Below are positions 53,801-62,485 of a DNA stretch of 64,000 nucleotides, piece by piece (the first letter of the stretch is position 1; every line of letters begins with the position of its first letter). Location of the stretch: the NCBI RefSeq assembly GCF_001698225.1, contig NZ_CP016594.1, positions 2,232,001 through 2,296,000 of the forward strand, in the 5' to 3' direction. The stretch comes from Gordonia terrae (GTDB lineage: Bacteria; Actinomycetota; Actinomycetes; Mycobacteriales; Mycobacteriaceae). The notes beneath the pieces are model-generated. The model ran no database searches, was not told where the DNA came from, and was given only the letters and a program-made list of their open reading frames with translations. Made by a program: the position numbers and the translations under genes.

Positions 53801-56800
53801 GGTGCGTCCGTGCGCATCCCGCTGCTGGCCGGCGAGAGCCTGCGCGACGGAGGTTCGCCGCTGGTCGGCCTCGACGACGCGTCGAACGCGATGCGCGAGA
53901 TCCTCACCGTGGCCGCCGGCGGCAGCCTCGCCGAGGTGAACGACGGTGTGTCGGTCACGACTGTCTCCTGGCAGCCGGACTCGGTCGCCGACCACGCGGC
54001 GGTGACCGGTTTCTCCCTGCCGCCACACCTGCGTCCGACCACCCCGACCGACCCGTTCGGGTTCGCCGTGCCCGACACCCTGGTCGGCGCCTGCTGGCCG
54101 AGCGTCTTCAGCGTCATCGGCGCCGCCCGCACCGAGTCCGGTGACCCGGTGGTCGAGGGACTGCTCGATCTGGTCCACCTCGATCATGCGATCGCGCTGA
54201 CCGGCGAGATCCCCTCCGCGGCTGCCGAACTCACCGTCACCGCGCGCGCCGGCGCGGTCCGTGACGCCGACGTGGGCCGAGTTGTCGAGGTGTCGGTGGA
54301 AGTCGCCGGGCCGGACGGCCCGATCGCGACGCTCGACGAGCGTTTCGCGATCCGTGGACGCCTGGGCGCCGCTGAGCTCACCGACCCGGCCCGGGCCGGA
54401 GGTGCGCCTGCCGCCGAGCAGTCGGCCACCCGGAAGCTGATCCGGACGGCCACCATCACCGCGCCGAACCGGATGAACGGCTTCGCCGTCGTGTCCGGTG
54501 ACCGCAACCCCATCCACACCGACGCGTCCGCGGCCAAGCTCGCCGGTCTCGGTGACCCGATCGTGCACGGGATGTGGTTGTCCGCGGCCGCCCAGCAGGT
54601 CGTCACGGCGACCGACGCGAAGAACCCGACGCCGTCGCCCCGTCCGCTGATCGGCTGGACCGCACGCTATCTCGGCATGGTCCGGCTCGGCGACCGCATC
54701 ACCGTGCGCGTCGACCGCGTGGGCCTCGACAACGGCCGCGAGGTCGTCGAGGTGAGCGCCAAGGTCGGCGACAACCTGGTGATGAGCGCGACCGGCCTGC
54801 TCGCCGCCCCGCGCACCGTCTACGCATTCCCCGGCCAGGGCATCCAGAGCAAGGGCATGGGACTCGACGCCCGGTCCCGGTCGAAGGCCGCCCGGAAGAT
54901 CTGGGACCGCGCCGACAAGCACACCCGTGCGGCACTCGGCTTCTCGATCCTGGCTGTCGTCCGCGACAATCCGACGACGCTCGTCGCCAACGGGACCACC
55001 TACAACCACCCCGACGGCGTGCTGTACCTGACGCAGTTCACCCAGGTGGCCATGGCGACGCTCGGTGTCGCCCAGATCGCCGAACTCAAGGAATCCGGCG
55101 GGTTCGTCGAGGGCGCCATCACCTGTGGTCACTCCGTGGGCGAGTACAACGCGCTGGCCGCGTGCGCCGGAGTGCTGCCGCTCGAAGCCGTCCTGGAGGT
55201 CGTGTTCCAGCGCGGCGAGGCCATGCACCACCTCGTCCCGCGGGATGAGCAGGGACGCAGCGACTATCGGATGGCGGCCATCCGGCCGAGTCAGTTCGGT
55301 CTGGCCGATGCCGAGGTCACCGCGTTCGTGTCCGGCGTCGGTGCCGAGGCGGGCGAGTTCCTCGAGGTCGTCAACCTCAACCTGCTCGGCTCGCAGTACG
55401 CGATCGCCGGCACGGTTCGTGGCCTCGAACTCCTCGAAGCCGAGATCGACCGGCGCCGCGCCGAATTCGGCGGGAAGCGGGCCTTCATCCTGATCCCGGG
55501 CATCGACGTCCCGTTCCACTCCAGTGTGCTGCGTGCCGGCGTCCCGGAGTTCCGCGGCAAGCTCGCCGAACTGCTGCCGGCCGACATCGACATCGACATC
55601 CTCATCGGTCGTTACATCCCGAACCTGGTGCCCCGTCTGTTCAATCTCGGGCGCGACTTCGTCGAGGAGATCGCGGCACTGGTGCCGTCGGATCCGCTGA
55701 ACGAGGTCCTCGCCGACTGGGATGCCTGGGAGGCGACCCCGAACGAACTCGCCCGCGTGGTCCTGATCGAGCTGCTCGCCTGGCAGTTCGCCAGTCCGGT
55801 GCGGTGGATCGAGACCCAGGAACTGCTGTTCAGCGGACCCGAGCGGAACGGGCTGGCGGTACAGCGCTTCGTCGAGATCGGTCTGAAGGGAGCCCCGACG
55901 CTGTCGGGTCTGGCCACCAACACGCTCAAGCTCGAGGACTACGCCGCGGCCACCACCGAGGTCCTCAACGTCGAGCGGGACACCGACACGATCCTGGCCA
56001 AGGATGCCGGTCACGAGCCCGACGAGGACGAACTCGACGTTCCCGCGGCGGCCGAGACGTCGGCGGCGGACGCCGCCCCGGCGCCCGCGGCCGCGCCCGC
56101 CCCGGCCGCTCCTGCGGCTCCCGCGGGTGGTCCGCGGCCCGATGACATCGCCTTCACCCCCTCGGACGCGGTGAAGTCCGTCATCGCACTGTGGACCAAG
56201 ATGCGCGTCGATCAGATCGGCTCCGCGGACACGATCGAGGCGCTGTGCGACGGCGTGTCGTCGCGGCGCAACCAGCTGCTGCTCGACATCGGCGGCGAAC
56301 TCGGCCTCGGTGCCATCGACGGTGCCGCCGAAGCCGACATGACCGCGCTGTCGTCCACGGTCGAGACCCTCGCCCGCGGATACCGCCCGCTGGGCGCGGT
56401 GCTCACCGACGCGGTGAGCGATCAGGTGCGCAAGGTGCTCGGTCCGCTGGGCAAGCGCCAGAACTACATCACCGACCGCGTGTCGAGTGTCTGGCAGCTG
56501 GGACAGGGGTGGGGTCTGCACACCACCGTCGCGCTGGCGCTGGGCACCCGCGACGGTGCGTCCGTCCGCGGTGAGGCCCTGGGCAACCTGCTCGACGGGC
56601 CGCTGACGAACACCGACTCCCTCGATGCGCTCATCGACAAGGCCGTGTCCGCGGTGGGTGCGGTCAAGGGCATCCCGGTCGGCAAGCCGGCGGCCGAATC
56701 CGGCGGTGGCGCAACGGTCGACGCCGCGGCGCTGGGTGAGTTCACCGAACAGATCACCGGTCGCTCCGGCGCGCTGGCGTCGGCTGCGTACACCCTGCTG

Positions 56801-59800
56801 GACAAGCTCGGACTCGCCGAGGTCGCCGATCTCGCCGAGGCGGCTGCGGACCCGAACGCCGAGCTCGCCGAGCTCGTCAGCGCCGAACTCGGTTCGGACT
56901 GGGCCCGGACCGTCGCGCCGTCCTTCGACGCGGCCAAGGTCGTCCTCATCGACGACCGGTGGGCAACCGCCCGTGAGGATCTCGTCCGGTTGTGGCTGAC
57001 CGACGAGCACGATCTCGACGCCGACTTCGACACGATCGTCGGCGGGTTCGCCGGAGCCGGTGACACCGTCGCCGACCACGCCACCTGGTGGCAGGGCAAG
57101 GCGCTCGCGAACGGAAGTGCCGTGCACGGCCGCGTCTTCGGCGCGATCGCGCACGCCGCGGAGAATCCCGAGAAGGGTGCCCACAGCCGCGAGATCGCCG
57201 TGGTGACCGGCGCGAGCAAGGGTTCCATCGCCGCCGGCGTGGTCGCCGGGCTGCTGGCCGGCGGTGCGACCGTGATCGCGACGACGTCGCGCCTGAACTC
57301 CGACCGTCTCGCGTTCTACAAGAAGCTGTACCGCGAGAACGCCCGGGCCGGTGCCGCGCTGTGGATCGCCCCGGCGAACATGGCCTCCTACGCCGACGTC
57401 GACGACCTCGTCGACTGGATCGCGGCCGAGCAGACCGAGAACCTCGGTGGCACAACGGCAGTGGTGAAGCCGGCGATGAAGCCGACGCTGCTCTTCCCGT
57501 TCGCCGCACCGCGGGTCGCCGGTGACCTCACCGACGCCGGTGGTCGTGCCGAGCTGGAGATGAAGGTGCTCCTCTGGTCGGTGGAGCGGCTCATCGGCGG
57601 GCTCGCCGACGTCCATTCCGACCACGACATCGCTTCGCGCGTGCACATCGTGCTCCCCGGTTCGCCGAACCGCGGCATGTTCGGTGGCGACGGCGCCTAC
57701 GGCGAGAGCAAGGCCTCGCTCGATGCGCTGGTGCAGCGCTGGTCGGCCGAGGAGTCCTGGGGTTCCAAGACGACGCTCGCCCATGCCCTGATCGGCTGGG
57801 TGCGCGGCACCGGACTGATGGGTCACAACGACGGAATGGTCGACGCGGTCGAGGCGGCGGGTGTGCGCACCTGGAGCACGGCGGAGATGGCGGCGAACCT
57901 GCTGACCCTGTGCACGCCCGAGCAGCGTTCGAGCGCCGCGAGCGCACCGGTGCTCGCCGACTTCACCGGCGGCCTGGACAGCTCGACCGACCTGAAGGCG
58001 CTCGCGGCCACCGCGGCGGCGGCCGCCGAGGAGTCCACGGACACCGACGAAGAGCCGGCGACAACCGTCGCGGCGTTGCCCGCACCGGCGCGCGCGCCGA
58101 AGGCGATGCGTCCCGAGTGGCCCGCGATCGACGCCCGACCCGAGGACCTCGTGGTCATCGTGGGCGCCGGTGAGCTCGGCCCGTTCGGTTCGGCCCGCAC
58201 TCGCTTCGAGATGGAGGTCGACGAGAAACTCTCGGCCGCAGGTGTTCTCGAGCTCGCCTGGAACACCGGACTGGTGCACTGGGATTCGGCGCCGAAGCCG
58301 GGCTGGTACGACACCGAGTCCGGAGACCCGGTGCCGGAGAGCGAGATCGCCGATCGGTACCACGACGAGGTCGTCGCGCGCTGCGGCATCCGCCGCTACG
58401 CCGACGACGGCGCGATGGTCGACAACACCTCGCCGCTGCTCACCTCGGTCTTCGTCGACGAGGACCTGACCTTCACGGTCAACTCCGAGGCCGAGGCGCG
58501 GGCGTTCGCCAGTGCCAACCCGGAGAAGACCCGCGTCGCGCAGAACGCCGACGGCGACTGGCAGGTCACCCGCCTGGCGGGCACCGAGATCCGCGTCCCG
58601 CGTCAGTTCGCGCTGACCCGGACCGTGGGCGGTCAGATCCCGACCGGCTTCGACCCGACCCGCTGGGGCGTCAGCCCCGACATGGTGGAGTCGATCGACC
58701 GGGTCGCACTGTGGAACCTGGTGGCCACGGTCGACGCGTTCCTGTCGTCGGGCTTCACCCCGAGCGAGCTGATGCGCTGGGTGCACCCCGGTCTGGTGGC
58801 CAACACGCAGGGCACCGGCATGGGCGGCATGACCTCGATGCGCGACCTGTACGTCAACACCCTGCTGGGCGAGGCCAACGCGAACGACATCCTGCAGGAG
58901 GCGCTGCCGAACATCGTTGCGGCACACGTGGTCCAGTCGTATGTCGGTAGCTACGGCGCGATGATCCACCCGGTGGCGGCGTGCGCAACGGCCGCGGTGT
59001 CGGTCGAGGAGGGCGTCGACAAGATCCGCCTCGGCAAGGCGCTGTTCGCGGTCGCGGGCGGCTTCGACGACCTGGGTATCGAGGGCATCGTCGGCTTCGG
59101 TTCGATGTCGGCGACCGCGGACTCGGCGAAGATGACCGCGCGCGGCATCGACGACCGCCGGTTCTCGCGGGCCAACGACCGTCGACGCGGCGGGTTCGTC
59201 GAATCGGCCGGCGGCGGCACGATCCTGCTCGCCCGCGGCGACGTCGCGGCCGAGATGGGGCTGCCGGTGCTCGGTGTGGTCGCATGGGCACAGAGCTTCG
59301 GCGACGGCGTGCACACCTCGATCCCGGCTCCGGGGCTCGGTGCCCTGGGCGCGGCTCGCGGGTCGCTGTCCTCGCCGCTGGCCCGCGCGCTGGGCTCGCT
59401 CGGTGTCAGTGCCGACGACGTGGCGGTCGTGTCGAAGCACGACACCTCCACCAAGGCCAACGATCCGAACGAGTCGGAGCTGCACGAGCGGCTCGCGGCG
59501 GCGATCGGCCGCGGCAAGGGCGCACCGCTGTTCGTGGTGTCGCAGAAGTCGCTGACCGGTCACGCCAAGGGTGGCGCGGCCGCCTTCCAGCTCATCGGCC
59601 TGTGCCAGATCCTGCGCGACGGCGTCATCCCGCCGAACCGCAGCCTCGACTGCGTCGACGACAAGATGGCGGAATACCCGCACCTGGTGTGGCCGCGCGA
59701 GACGCTGCAGCTCGGCGAGCGGTTCCCGCTCAAGGCCGGCCTGCTGACCAGCCTCGGCTTCGGCCACGTGTCCGGGCTCATCGCGGTGGTGCACCCGGAG

Positions 59801-60058
59801 GCGTTCATCGCCGCGCTGAACCCGGCGGAGCGCGACGCCTACCGTCAGCGCGCCGACGAGCGCACGCGTCAGGGCAGCCAGCGCTTCCTGCAGTCGATCT
59901 GTGGTGGCGAGCCCGCCTACCAGCGTCCGCCGAACCGTCGCTTCGACGAGTCGGTCGACGAGCACGACGCCGAGGCGGGCATGCTGCTCGATCCGCAGAC
60001 CCGTCTGGATGGCGCCGACGTCTACGTCGCCGGTGAGCCGGTGGCGGGAAGCCGGTGA
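50807..60058 (+). CDS. fas: Type I multifunctional fatty acid synthase
   Basis: Makes C16-C26 acyl-CoA de novo, feeding phospholipids and the alpha-branch of mycolic acids. The 3,083-residue product (M. tuberculosis Fas is about 3,070) has the fungal-like domain order: acetyltransferase (S148 in GHSQGS), enoyl reductase (MLLAGMTPTTVD near 425), dehydratase with MaoC hot-dog (D1232, H1237 in GDRNPIHTD), malonyl/palmitoyl transferase (S1443 in CGHSVGEYNALA), an Ala/Pro linker, ACP (about 1785-1860, phosphopantetheine serine probably 1818 or 1819 in CDGVSSRRNQ), ketoreductase (VVTGASKGSIAAGV near 2130) and ketosynthase (C2726 in VAACATAAVS). Start GTG 50807 with AGAGGAG at 50795-50801. Corresponds to Rv2524c; acpS overlaps its end. 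Confidence 0.98.
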   Translation: MTVDQFRSGSQGAANAERPTATLIERLTQGEPYAISFGGQGGAWLPTLTELVVDADLEHRVATIVDSAERLVEPVADELVVARVSEFHPLTWVHAHDAGDDVPAEATLADFTLSGPGVLLTQLAAVEALRKQGLDTAALPPNAVVGHSQGSLATDAVGADGRVAESGQGLLLAVAHLIGAAGSLTARRRGLGVTTDGTPMLALTNISPARVDEILAQYRDGLPESDLTTAPVVAIRNSRTAVVLSGAPRHLAAFAALCERIAATEADERKRKVTGGAPFAPKFDHLQVSVAFHHPAMAEAVELVGQWADRCGIDRDLATRHAHDILVGHVDWVASVDAIVTGGAKWVLDFGPGDIATRLTASLVRGQGVGLVPAALRVGQRNLFSPGGVPEVATPWSQFAPTLVELPDGRTVVETSFTRLTGRSPMLLAGMTPTTVDPAIVAAAANAGHWAELAGGGQVTEEIFARNIATLTDLLEPGREAQFNALFLDPYLWKLQLGGKRIVQKARAQGAPLDGVIVSAGIPELEDAVALVDEFVEAGLRFVAFKPGTVEQIRSVVRIAAEVPHHPIIVQIEGGRAGGHHSWEDLDDLLVATYGELRARPNVVICVGGGIGTPERASEYLTGTWSAAHGYPAMPLDGILIGTAAMAAKEATTTPEVKQLLVDTAGIDEWIGAGHATAGMASGRSQLGADIHEVDNTASRCGRLLDEVAGDAEAVAARRDEIIAAMADTAKPYFGDVATMTYREWLDRYAALAVGDARGEQVPWADITWQQRFVEMLQRTEARMHPQDSGPIPTMFAEATAAADPHAAIDALGSVYPEIDTDILHPADVAFFLELCRTPGKPVNFVPVIDKDVRRWWRSDSLWQAHDPRYGADAVCVIPGPVAVAGITRVDEPVGELLDRFEARVAADLQAAGERPAAVASRHRAGLADEAGVLTSVLESDDVSWAGRIVASPIALLGDRDAWTVVGPERAEHAVSGAVLEQVAADAVTRFDLVVPISGASVRIPLLAGESLRDGGSPLVGLDDASNAMREILTVAAGGSLAEVNDGVSVTTVSWQPDSVADHAAVTGFSLPPHLRPTTPTDPFGFAVPDTLVGACWPSVFSVIGAARTESGDPVVEGLLDLVHLDHAIALTGEIPSAAAELTVTARAGAVRDADVGRVVEVSVEVAGPDGPIATLDERFAIRGRLGAAELTDPARAGGAPAAEQSATRKLIRTATITAPNRMNGFAVVSGDRNPIHTDASAAKLAGLGDPIVHGMWLSAAAQQVVTATDAKNPTPSPRPLIGWTARYLGMVRLGDRITVRVDRVGLDNGREVVEVSAKVGDNLVMSATGLLAAPRTVYAFPGQGIQSKGMGLDARSRSKAARKIWDRADKHTRAALGFSILAVVRDNPTTLVANGTTYNHPDGVLYLTQFTQVAMATLGVAQIAELKESGGFVEGAITCGHSVGEYNALAACAGVLPLEAVLEVVFQRGEAMHHLVPRDEQGRSDYRMAAIRPSQFGLADAEVTAFVSGVGAEAGEFLEVVNLNLLGSQYAIAGTVRGLELLEAEIDRRRAEFGGKRAFILIPGIDVPFHSSVLRAGVPEFRGKLAELLPADIDIDILIGRYIPNLVPRLFNLGRDFVEEIAALVPSDPLNEVLADWDAWEATPNELARVVLIELLAWQFASPVRWIETQELLFSGPERNGLAVQRFVEIGLKGAPTLSGLATNTLKLEDYAAATTEVLNVERDTDTILAKDAGHEPDEDELDVPAAAETSAADAAPAPAAAPAPAAPAAPAGGPRPDDIAFTPSDAVKSVIALWTKMRVDQIGSADTIEALCDGVSSRRNQLLLDIGGELGLGAIDGAAEADMTALSSTVETLARGYRPLGAVLTDAVSDQVRKVLGPLGKRQNYITDRVSSVWQLGQGWGLHTTVALALGTRDGASVRGEALGNLLDGPLTNTDSLDALIDKAVSAVGAVKGIPVGKPAAESGGGATVDAAALGEFTEQITGRSGALASAAYTLLDKLGLAEVADLAEAAADPNAELAELVSAELGSDWARTVAPSFDAAKVVLIDDRWATAREDLVRLWLTDEHDLDADFDTIVGGFAGAGDTVADHATWWQGKALANGSAVHGRVFGAIAHAAENPEKGAHSREIAVVTGASKGSIAAGVVAGLLAGGATVIATTSRLNSDRLAFYKKLYRENARAGAALWIAPANMASYADVDDLVDWIAAEQTENLGGTTAVVKPAMKPTLLFPFAAPRVAGDLTDAGGRAELEMKVLLWSVERLIGGLADVHSDHDIASRVHIVLPGSPNRGMFGGDGAYGESKASLDALVQRWSAEESWGSKTTLAHALIGWVRGTGLMGHNDGMVDAVEAAGVRTWSTAEMAANLLTLCTPEQRSSAASAPVLADFTGGLDSSTDLKALAATAAAAAEESTDTDEEPATTVAALPAPARAPKAMRPEWPAIDARPEDLVVIVGAGELGPFGSARTRFEMEVDEKLSAAGVLELAWNTGLVHWDSAPKPGWYDTESGDPVPESEIADRYHDEVVARCGIRRYADDGAMVDNTSPLLTSVFVDEDLTFTVNSEAEARAFASANPEKTRVAQNADGDWQVTRLAGTEIRVPRQFALTRTVGGQIPTGFDPTRWGVSPDMVESIDRVALWNLVATVDAFLSSGFTPSELMRWVHPGLVANTQGTGMGGMTSMRDLYVNTLLGEANANDILQEALPNIVAAHVVQSYVGSYGAMIHPVAACATAAVSVEEGVDKIRLGKALFAVAGGFDDLGIEGIVGFGSMSATADSAKMTARGIDDRRFSRANDRRRGGFVESAGGGTILLARGDVAAEMGLPVLGVVAWAQSFGDGVHTSIPAPGLGALGAARGSLSSPLARALGSLGVSADDVAVVSKHDTSTKANDPNESELHERLAAAIGRGKGAPLFVVSQKSLTGHAKGGAAAFQLIGLCQILRDGVIPPNRSLDCVDDKMAEYPHLVWPRETLQLGERFPLKAGLLTSLGFGHVSGLIAVVHPEAFIAALNPAERDAYRQRADERTRQGSQRFLQSICGGEPAYQRPPNRRFDESVDEHDAEAGMLLDPQTRLDGADVYVAGEPVAGSR

Positions 60059-60489
60059 CACCCGGTGAGTCCGACGGTGCAGGCGAACCCGCGGGGATGA
60101 GCGTTCTCGGGGTGGGGATCGACATCGTGTCGATCCCGGAGTTCGGCGAGCAACTCCGGCAGCCGGGTACGACGTTCGCCGACCGGTTCACGGTCGGCGA
60201 GCGTCGGGACTCGGCCGCCGGGACCGGTGACGACGCCCGGCATCTGGCCGCCCGCTGGGCGGCCAAGGAGGCCGTCGTGAAGGCGTGGTCGGTGAGCCGC
60301 TTCTCGCGTTCGCCGCTGCTGCCGCTCATCCGGCACAGCGACATCGAGGTCGTGACCGACACCTGGGGCCGCCCGGCCATCCGGCTGTCCGGCGAGATCG
60401 GTGAACACTTGCGCGACACGAACGTTCACGTGTCGCTGACCCATGACGGCGACACCGCCGCCGCCGTGGCGATCCTCGAGGGCAGGTGA
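60055..60489 (+). CDS. acpS: Holo-[acyl-carrier-protein] synthase
   Basis: Transfers 4'-phosphopantetheine from CoA to the ACP serine of Fas (EC 2.7.8.7). The 144-residue product has both family motifs: VGIDIVSIPEFGEQL (Mg-binding Asp) and ARWAAKEAVVKAWSVSRF (Glu and Lys), plus VHVSLTHDGDTAAAVA. The GTG at 60055 overlaps the fas stop by 4 bp (GTGA), suggesting coupled translation so synthase and activator are made together; ATG 60097 matches the M. tuberculosis start more closely and is a good alternative. Corresponds to Rv2523c. Converges on a TetR gene. Confidence 0.94.
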   Translation: MTPGESDGAGEPAGMSVLGVGIDIVSIPEFGEQLRQPGTTFADRFTVGERRDSAAGTGDDARHLAARWAAKEAVVKAWSVSRFSRSPLLPLIRHSDIEVVTDTWGRPAIRLSGEIGEHLRDTNVHVSLTHDGDTAAAVAILEGR

Positions 60490-60501
60490 CCCCGCCCACG
60501 C

Positions 60502-61128
60502 TCAGACCGTCGTCGACTCCTCCAGGAGCAGGTAGCCCGCGAGCATCCGCTTCAGTTCGGCGACGGTCTCGTCGTGGTCGTGGCCGTCCTGTACGGAGAA
60601 GCTCAGCAGCGAGTAGGCCGTGTGGACGAGCACCTGGGACATCATCTCGCGTCGCTCGCGTTGAGACGGCGTGAGCGGCGCGATGATCCGCGCGACCTGT
60701 TCGGCGAGGACGCGTTCGTTCAGTGACGCGGTCGCACGGGTCGCCGGGGTGGATTGAACGGCGAGCCACACCGCTCGCCGCGACGGGTCGGTGCGCCACA
60801 GCGCGGCGAGGTGGTCGAGGAACTTCTCGAGCAGACTCGGCCACTCGAGGGACGGCACCTCGGACGAGAACGCGGTGAGCTCCTCGCGGACGTCGACGGT
60901 GTCCTGGCGGTCCAACTCGCACACGATGACGTACTTGTTCGCGAAGTACTGGTAGAGCGTCCCGATGGGGACCTCGGCTCGGGTCGCGATCTCCTCACAC
61001 GTCAGCGACTCGAACCCGACGTCGATCAGGAGCTCCCGGGCCGATTCGAGCATCGCCTGGAACTTGCGCTTGCTGCGCTCCTGCGTGGGCCGCTTGCGCG
61101 GCACCAGCGGTTCGGCGGACTCGGGCAT
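60502..61128 (-). CDS. TetR-family transcriptional regulator next to fas-acpS
   Basis: A 208-residue regulator. The helix-turn-helix lies at about 18-66: KRKFQAMLESARELLIDVGF, CEEIATRAEVPIGTLYQYFA and NKYVIVCELDRQD, a typical TetR pattern. The C-terminal domain (about 75-208) is a helical ligand pocket with WPSLLEKFLDHLAALWR. It does not look like mycobacterial FasR (Rv3208), which lies elsewhere. Start ATG 61128, 8 bp after the Bcp stop, so it is probably in the bcp transcript. In M. tuberculosis this position holds Rv2522c, a different gene, so the regulator is a lineage difference. Target and ligand unknown. Confidence 0.86.
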   Translation of the reverse strand: MPESAEPLVPRKRPTQERSKRKFQAMLESARELLIDVGFESLTCEEIATRAEVPIGTLYQYFANKYVIVCELDRQDTVDVREELTAFSSEVPSLEWPSLLEKFLDHLAALWRTDPSRRAVWLAVQSTPATRATASLNERVLAEQVARIIAPLTPSQRERREMMSQVLVHTAYSLLSFSVQDGHDHDETVAELKRMLAGYLLLEESTTV

Positions 61129-61136
61129 CGGGTGGC

Positions 61137-61613
61137 TCAGACAGACAGGTCGCGGCGCAGTTTGGCGACGTGCCCGGTGGCGCGGACGTTGTACTGGGCC
61201 AGTTCGATCGTGCCGTCGGCATCGACCAGGAACGTCGACCGGATGACGCCGGTGACGGTCTTCCCGTACATCTTCTTCTCCCCGAACGCGCCCCACTCGG
61301 TGAGCACCTTCTTCTCCGGGTCGCTGAGCAACGGGAACGTGAGCCCCTCGGCCTCGACGAACTTCGCGAGCTTGGCCGGCTTGTCGGGGGAGATGCCGAG
61401 CACGGCGATACCCGCCTCGTTCAGCTCGCCCAGATTGTCGCGGAAGTCGCAGGCCTGCTTGGTGCAACCCGGGGTGGATGCCGCGGGATAGAAGTAGACG
61501 ACGACTTTGCGTCCGGCGTAGTCCGACAGCGAGACCGGGTCGCCGTCGGCGTCGGGCAGCGTGAACGGCGGGGCCTTGTCGCCCACGGACAGTCGGGTGG
61601 TGGTCTCTGCCAT
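61137..61613 (-). CDS. bcp: Thiol peroxidase/peroxiredoxin Bcp
   Basis: Reduces hydrogen and lipid peroxides using thioredoxin or mycothiol-linked donors. The 158-residue AhpC/TSA fold has the peroxidatic C50 (STPGCTKQA) and a resolving C55 five residues later (the C-x4-C of the BCP/PrxQ group), plus YFYPAASTPG and GVIRSTFLVD. Start ATG 61613. Corresponds to Rv2521. It lies near fatty-acid synthesis genes, in line with lipid peroxide defence, though this order is simply conserved. Confidence 0.93.
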   Translation of the reverse strand: MAETTTRLSVGDKAPPFTLPDADGDPVSLSDYAGRKVVVYFYPAASTPGCTKQACDFRDNLGELNEAGIAVLGISPDKPAKLAKFVEAEGLTFPLLSDPEKKVLTEWGAFGEKKMYGKTVTGVIRSTFLVDADGTIELAQYNVRATGHVAKLRRDLSV

Positions 61614-61765
61614 GAGAGCCAGGCTAATGCATGGCCACATGCCCGGATGCCGGGATGTCGTAGCATCGAGGCGCTGCCATCTGGCGGTTCATCCCCGGCC
61701 CCGAGAGGTTGTTCGGCCGGTCGGGGAAGCGGAAAGACAAACGAGAAGCGCCGGAAGGATGCAAC

Positions 61766-61990
61766 GTGGCCGGAGATACCGAACGTATCGAGCAGGACAT
61801 CGCCAAGGCCCGTGAGGACCTCGCCAGCACGCTCGACGCGCTGGCCGAACGCACCAGCCCGCAGCGGCTCGCCGACGACGCCAAGTCCAAGGCCCTCGCG
61901 ACCCTGCAGACACCCGCGGTCAAGTACGCGATCGCCGGCGTCGGTGCGCTGGTGCTGCTCATCGTCGTGCGCAAGGTCGCGTCGAAATGA
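61766..61990 (+). CDS. DUF3618 small membrane protein
   Basis: A 74-residue protein starting at GTG 61766 with GGAAGGA upstream. The N-terminal half is a charged helix (IEQDIAKAREDLASTLDALAER), characteristic of DUF3618; a single C-terminal membrane helix (about 49-67, YAIAGVGALVLLIVVRKV) follows. Corresponds to Rv2520c. Function unknown, possibly a membrane-attached helper of envelope stress proteins. Confidence 0.85.
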   Translation: MAGDTERIEQDIAKAREDLASTLDALAERTSPQRLADDAKSKALATLQTPAVKYAIAGVGALVLLIVVRKVASK

Positions 61991-62011
61991 TCTGCTGACT
62001 CCGCCGGGGGC

Positions 62012-62027
62012 GGGGCGAGTTCGCCCC
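62012..62027 (+). terminator. Candidate hairpin after the DUF3618 gene
   Basis: GGGGCG (62012-62017) and CGCCCC (62022-62027) with loop AGTT, 22 bp past the stop. A second pair of 9-bp arms (62042-62050, 62075-62083) follows before tRNA-Lys. Confidence 0.45.
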
Positions 62028-62117
62028 TGCGGGCCCGTCGTGCGGCAGAAACCGCGCCGACCAGGCGATTTCACTTCTGCCGCGAGGGTCCTGTAAGGTT
62101 CCTTCTCGCAACGCCAA

Positions 62118-62190
<73 letters not shown>

Positions 62191-62196
62191 CAGAGT

Positions 62197-62233
62197 CCAC
62201 AAGACGCCTCGCATCGAGCGGGGCGTCTTGTGG
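62197..62233 (+). terminator. Hairpin after tRNA-Lys
   Basis: A perfect 12-bp stem, CCACAAGACGCC (62197-62208) with GGCGTCTTGTGG (62222-62233), starting 7 bp after the tRNA. Strong terminator candidate. Confidence 0.82.
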
Positions 62234-62485
62234 CATCTCAGCGGGTTTCGGTCGCCGGCGGCGGTCGATGAACAACAGGTGAACGTTCGGCGTTTCGGGT
62301 GCGCAACACGCCACTCGAACGGATGACGGGCGAAGTGTTCGGTCCGATTTCTCGTACACTGGTCCGCGACATCGGGTTCGGAATGTCCGGTTCGGCGGTT
62401 CGGGGTCGAGATGTCAGGTTTTCACAGGTTGCGGGGCAGCGTGACCGACCGGTTCGGGGTCGGGACGCCGACAGGCGGGAGTGAG

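Noticed and set aside
53531..60061. A 2,176-codon open frame antisense to fas
   Set aside because: High-GC coding DNA commonly leaves long open frames on the other strand. The translation is rich in Arg, Gly, Asp and Val, has no domain, and fas itself carries all catalytic motifs on the plus strand.
60502..61128. Identification of the TetR gene as FasR
   Set aside because: Position beside fas is suggestive, but the N-terminal sequence does not resemble mycobacterial FasR as I recall it, which is encoded at another locus.
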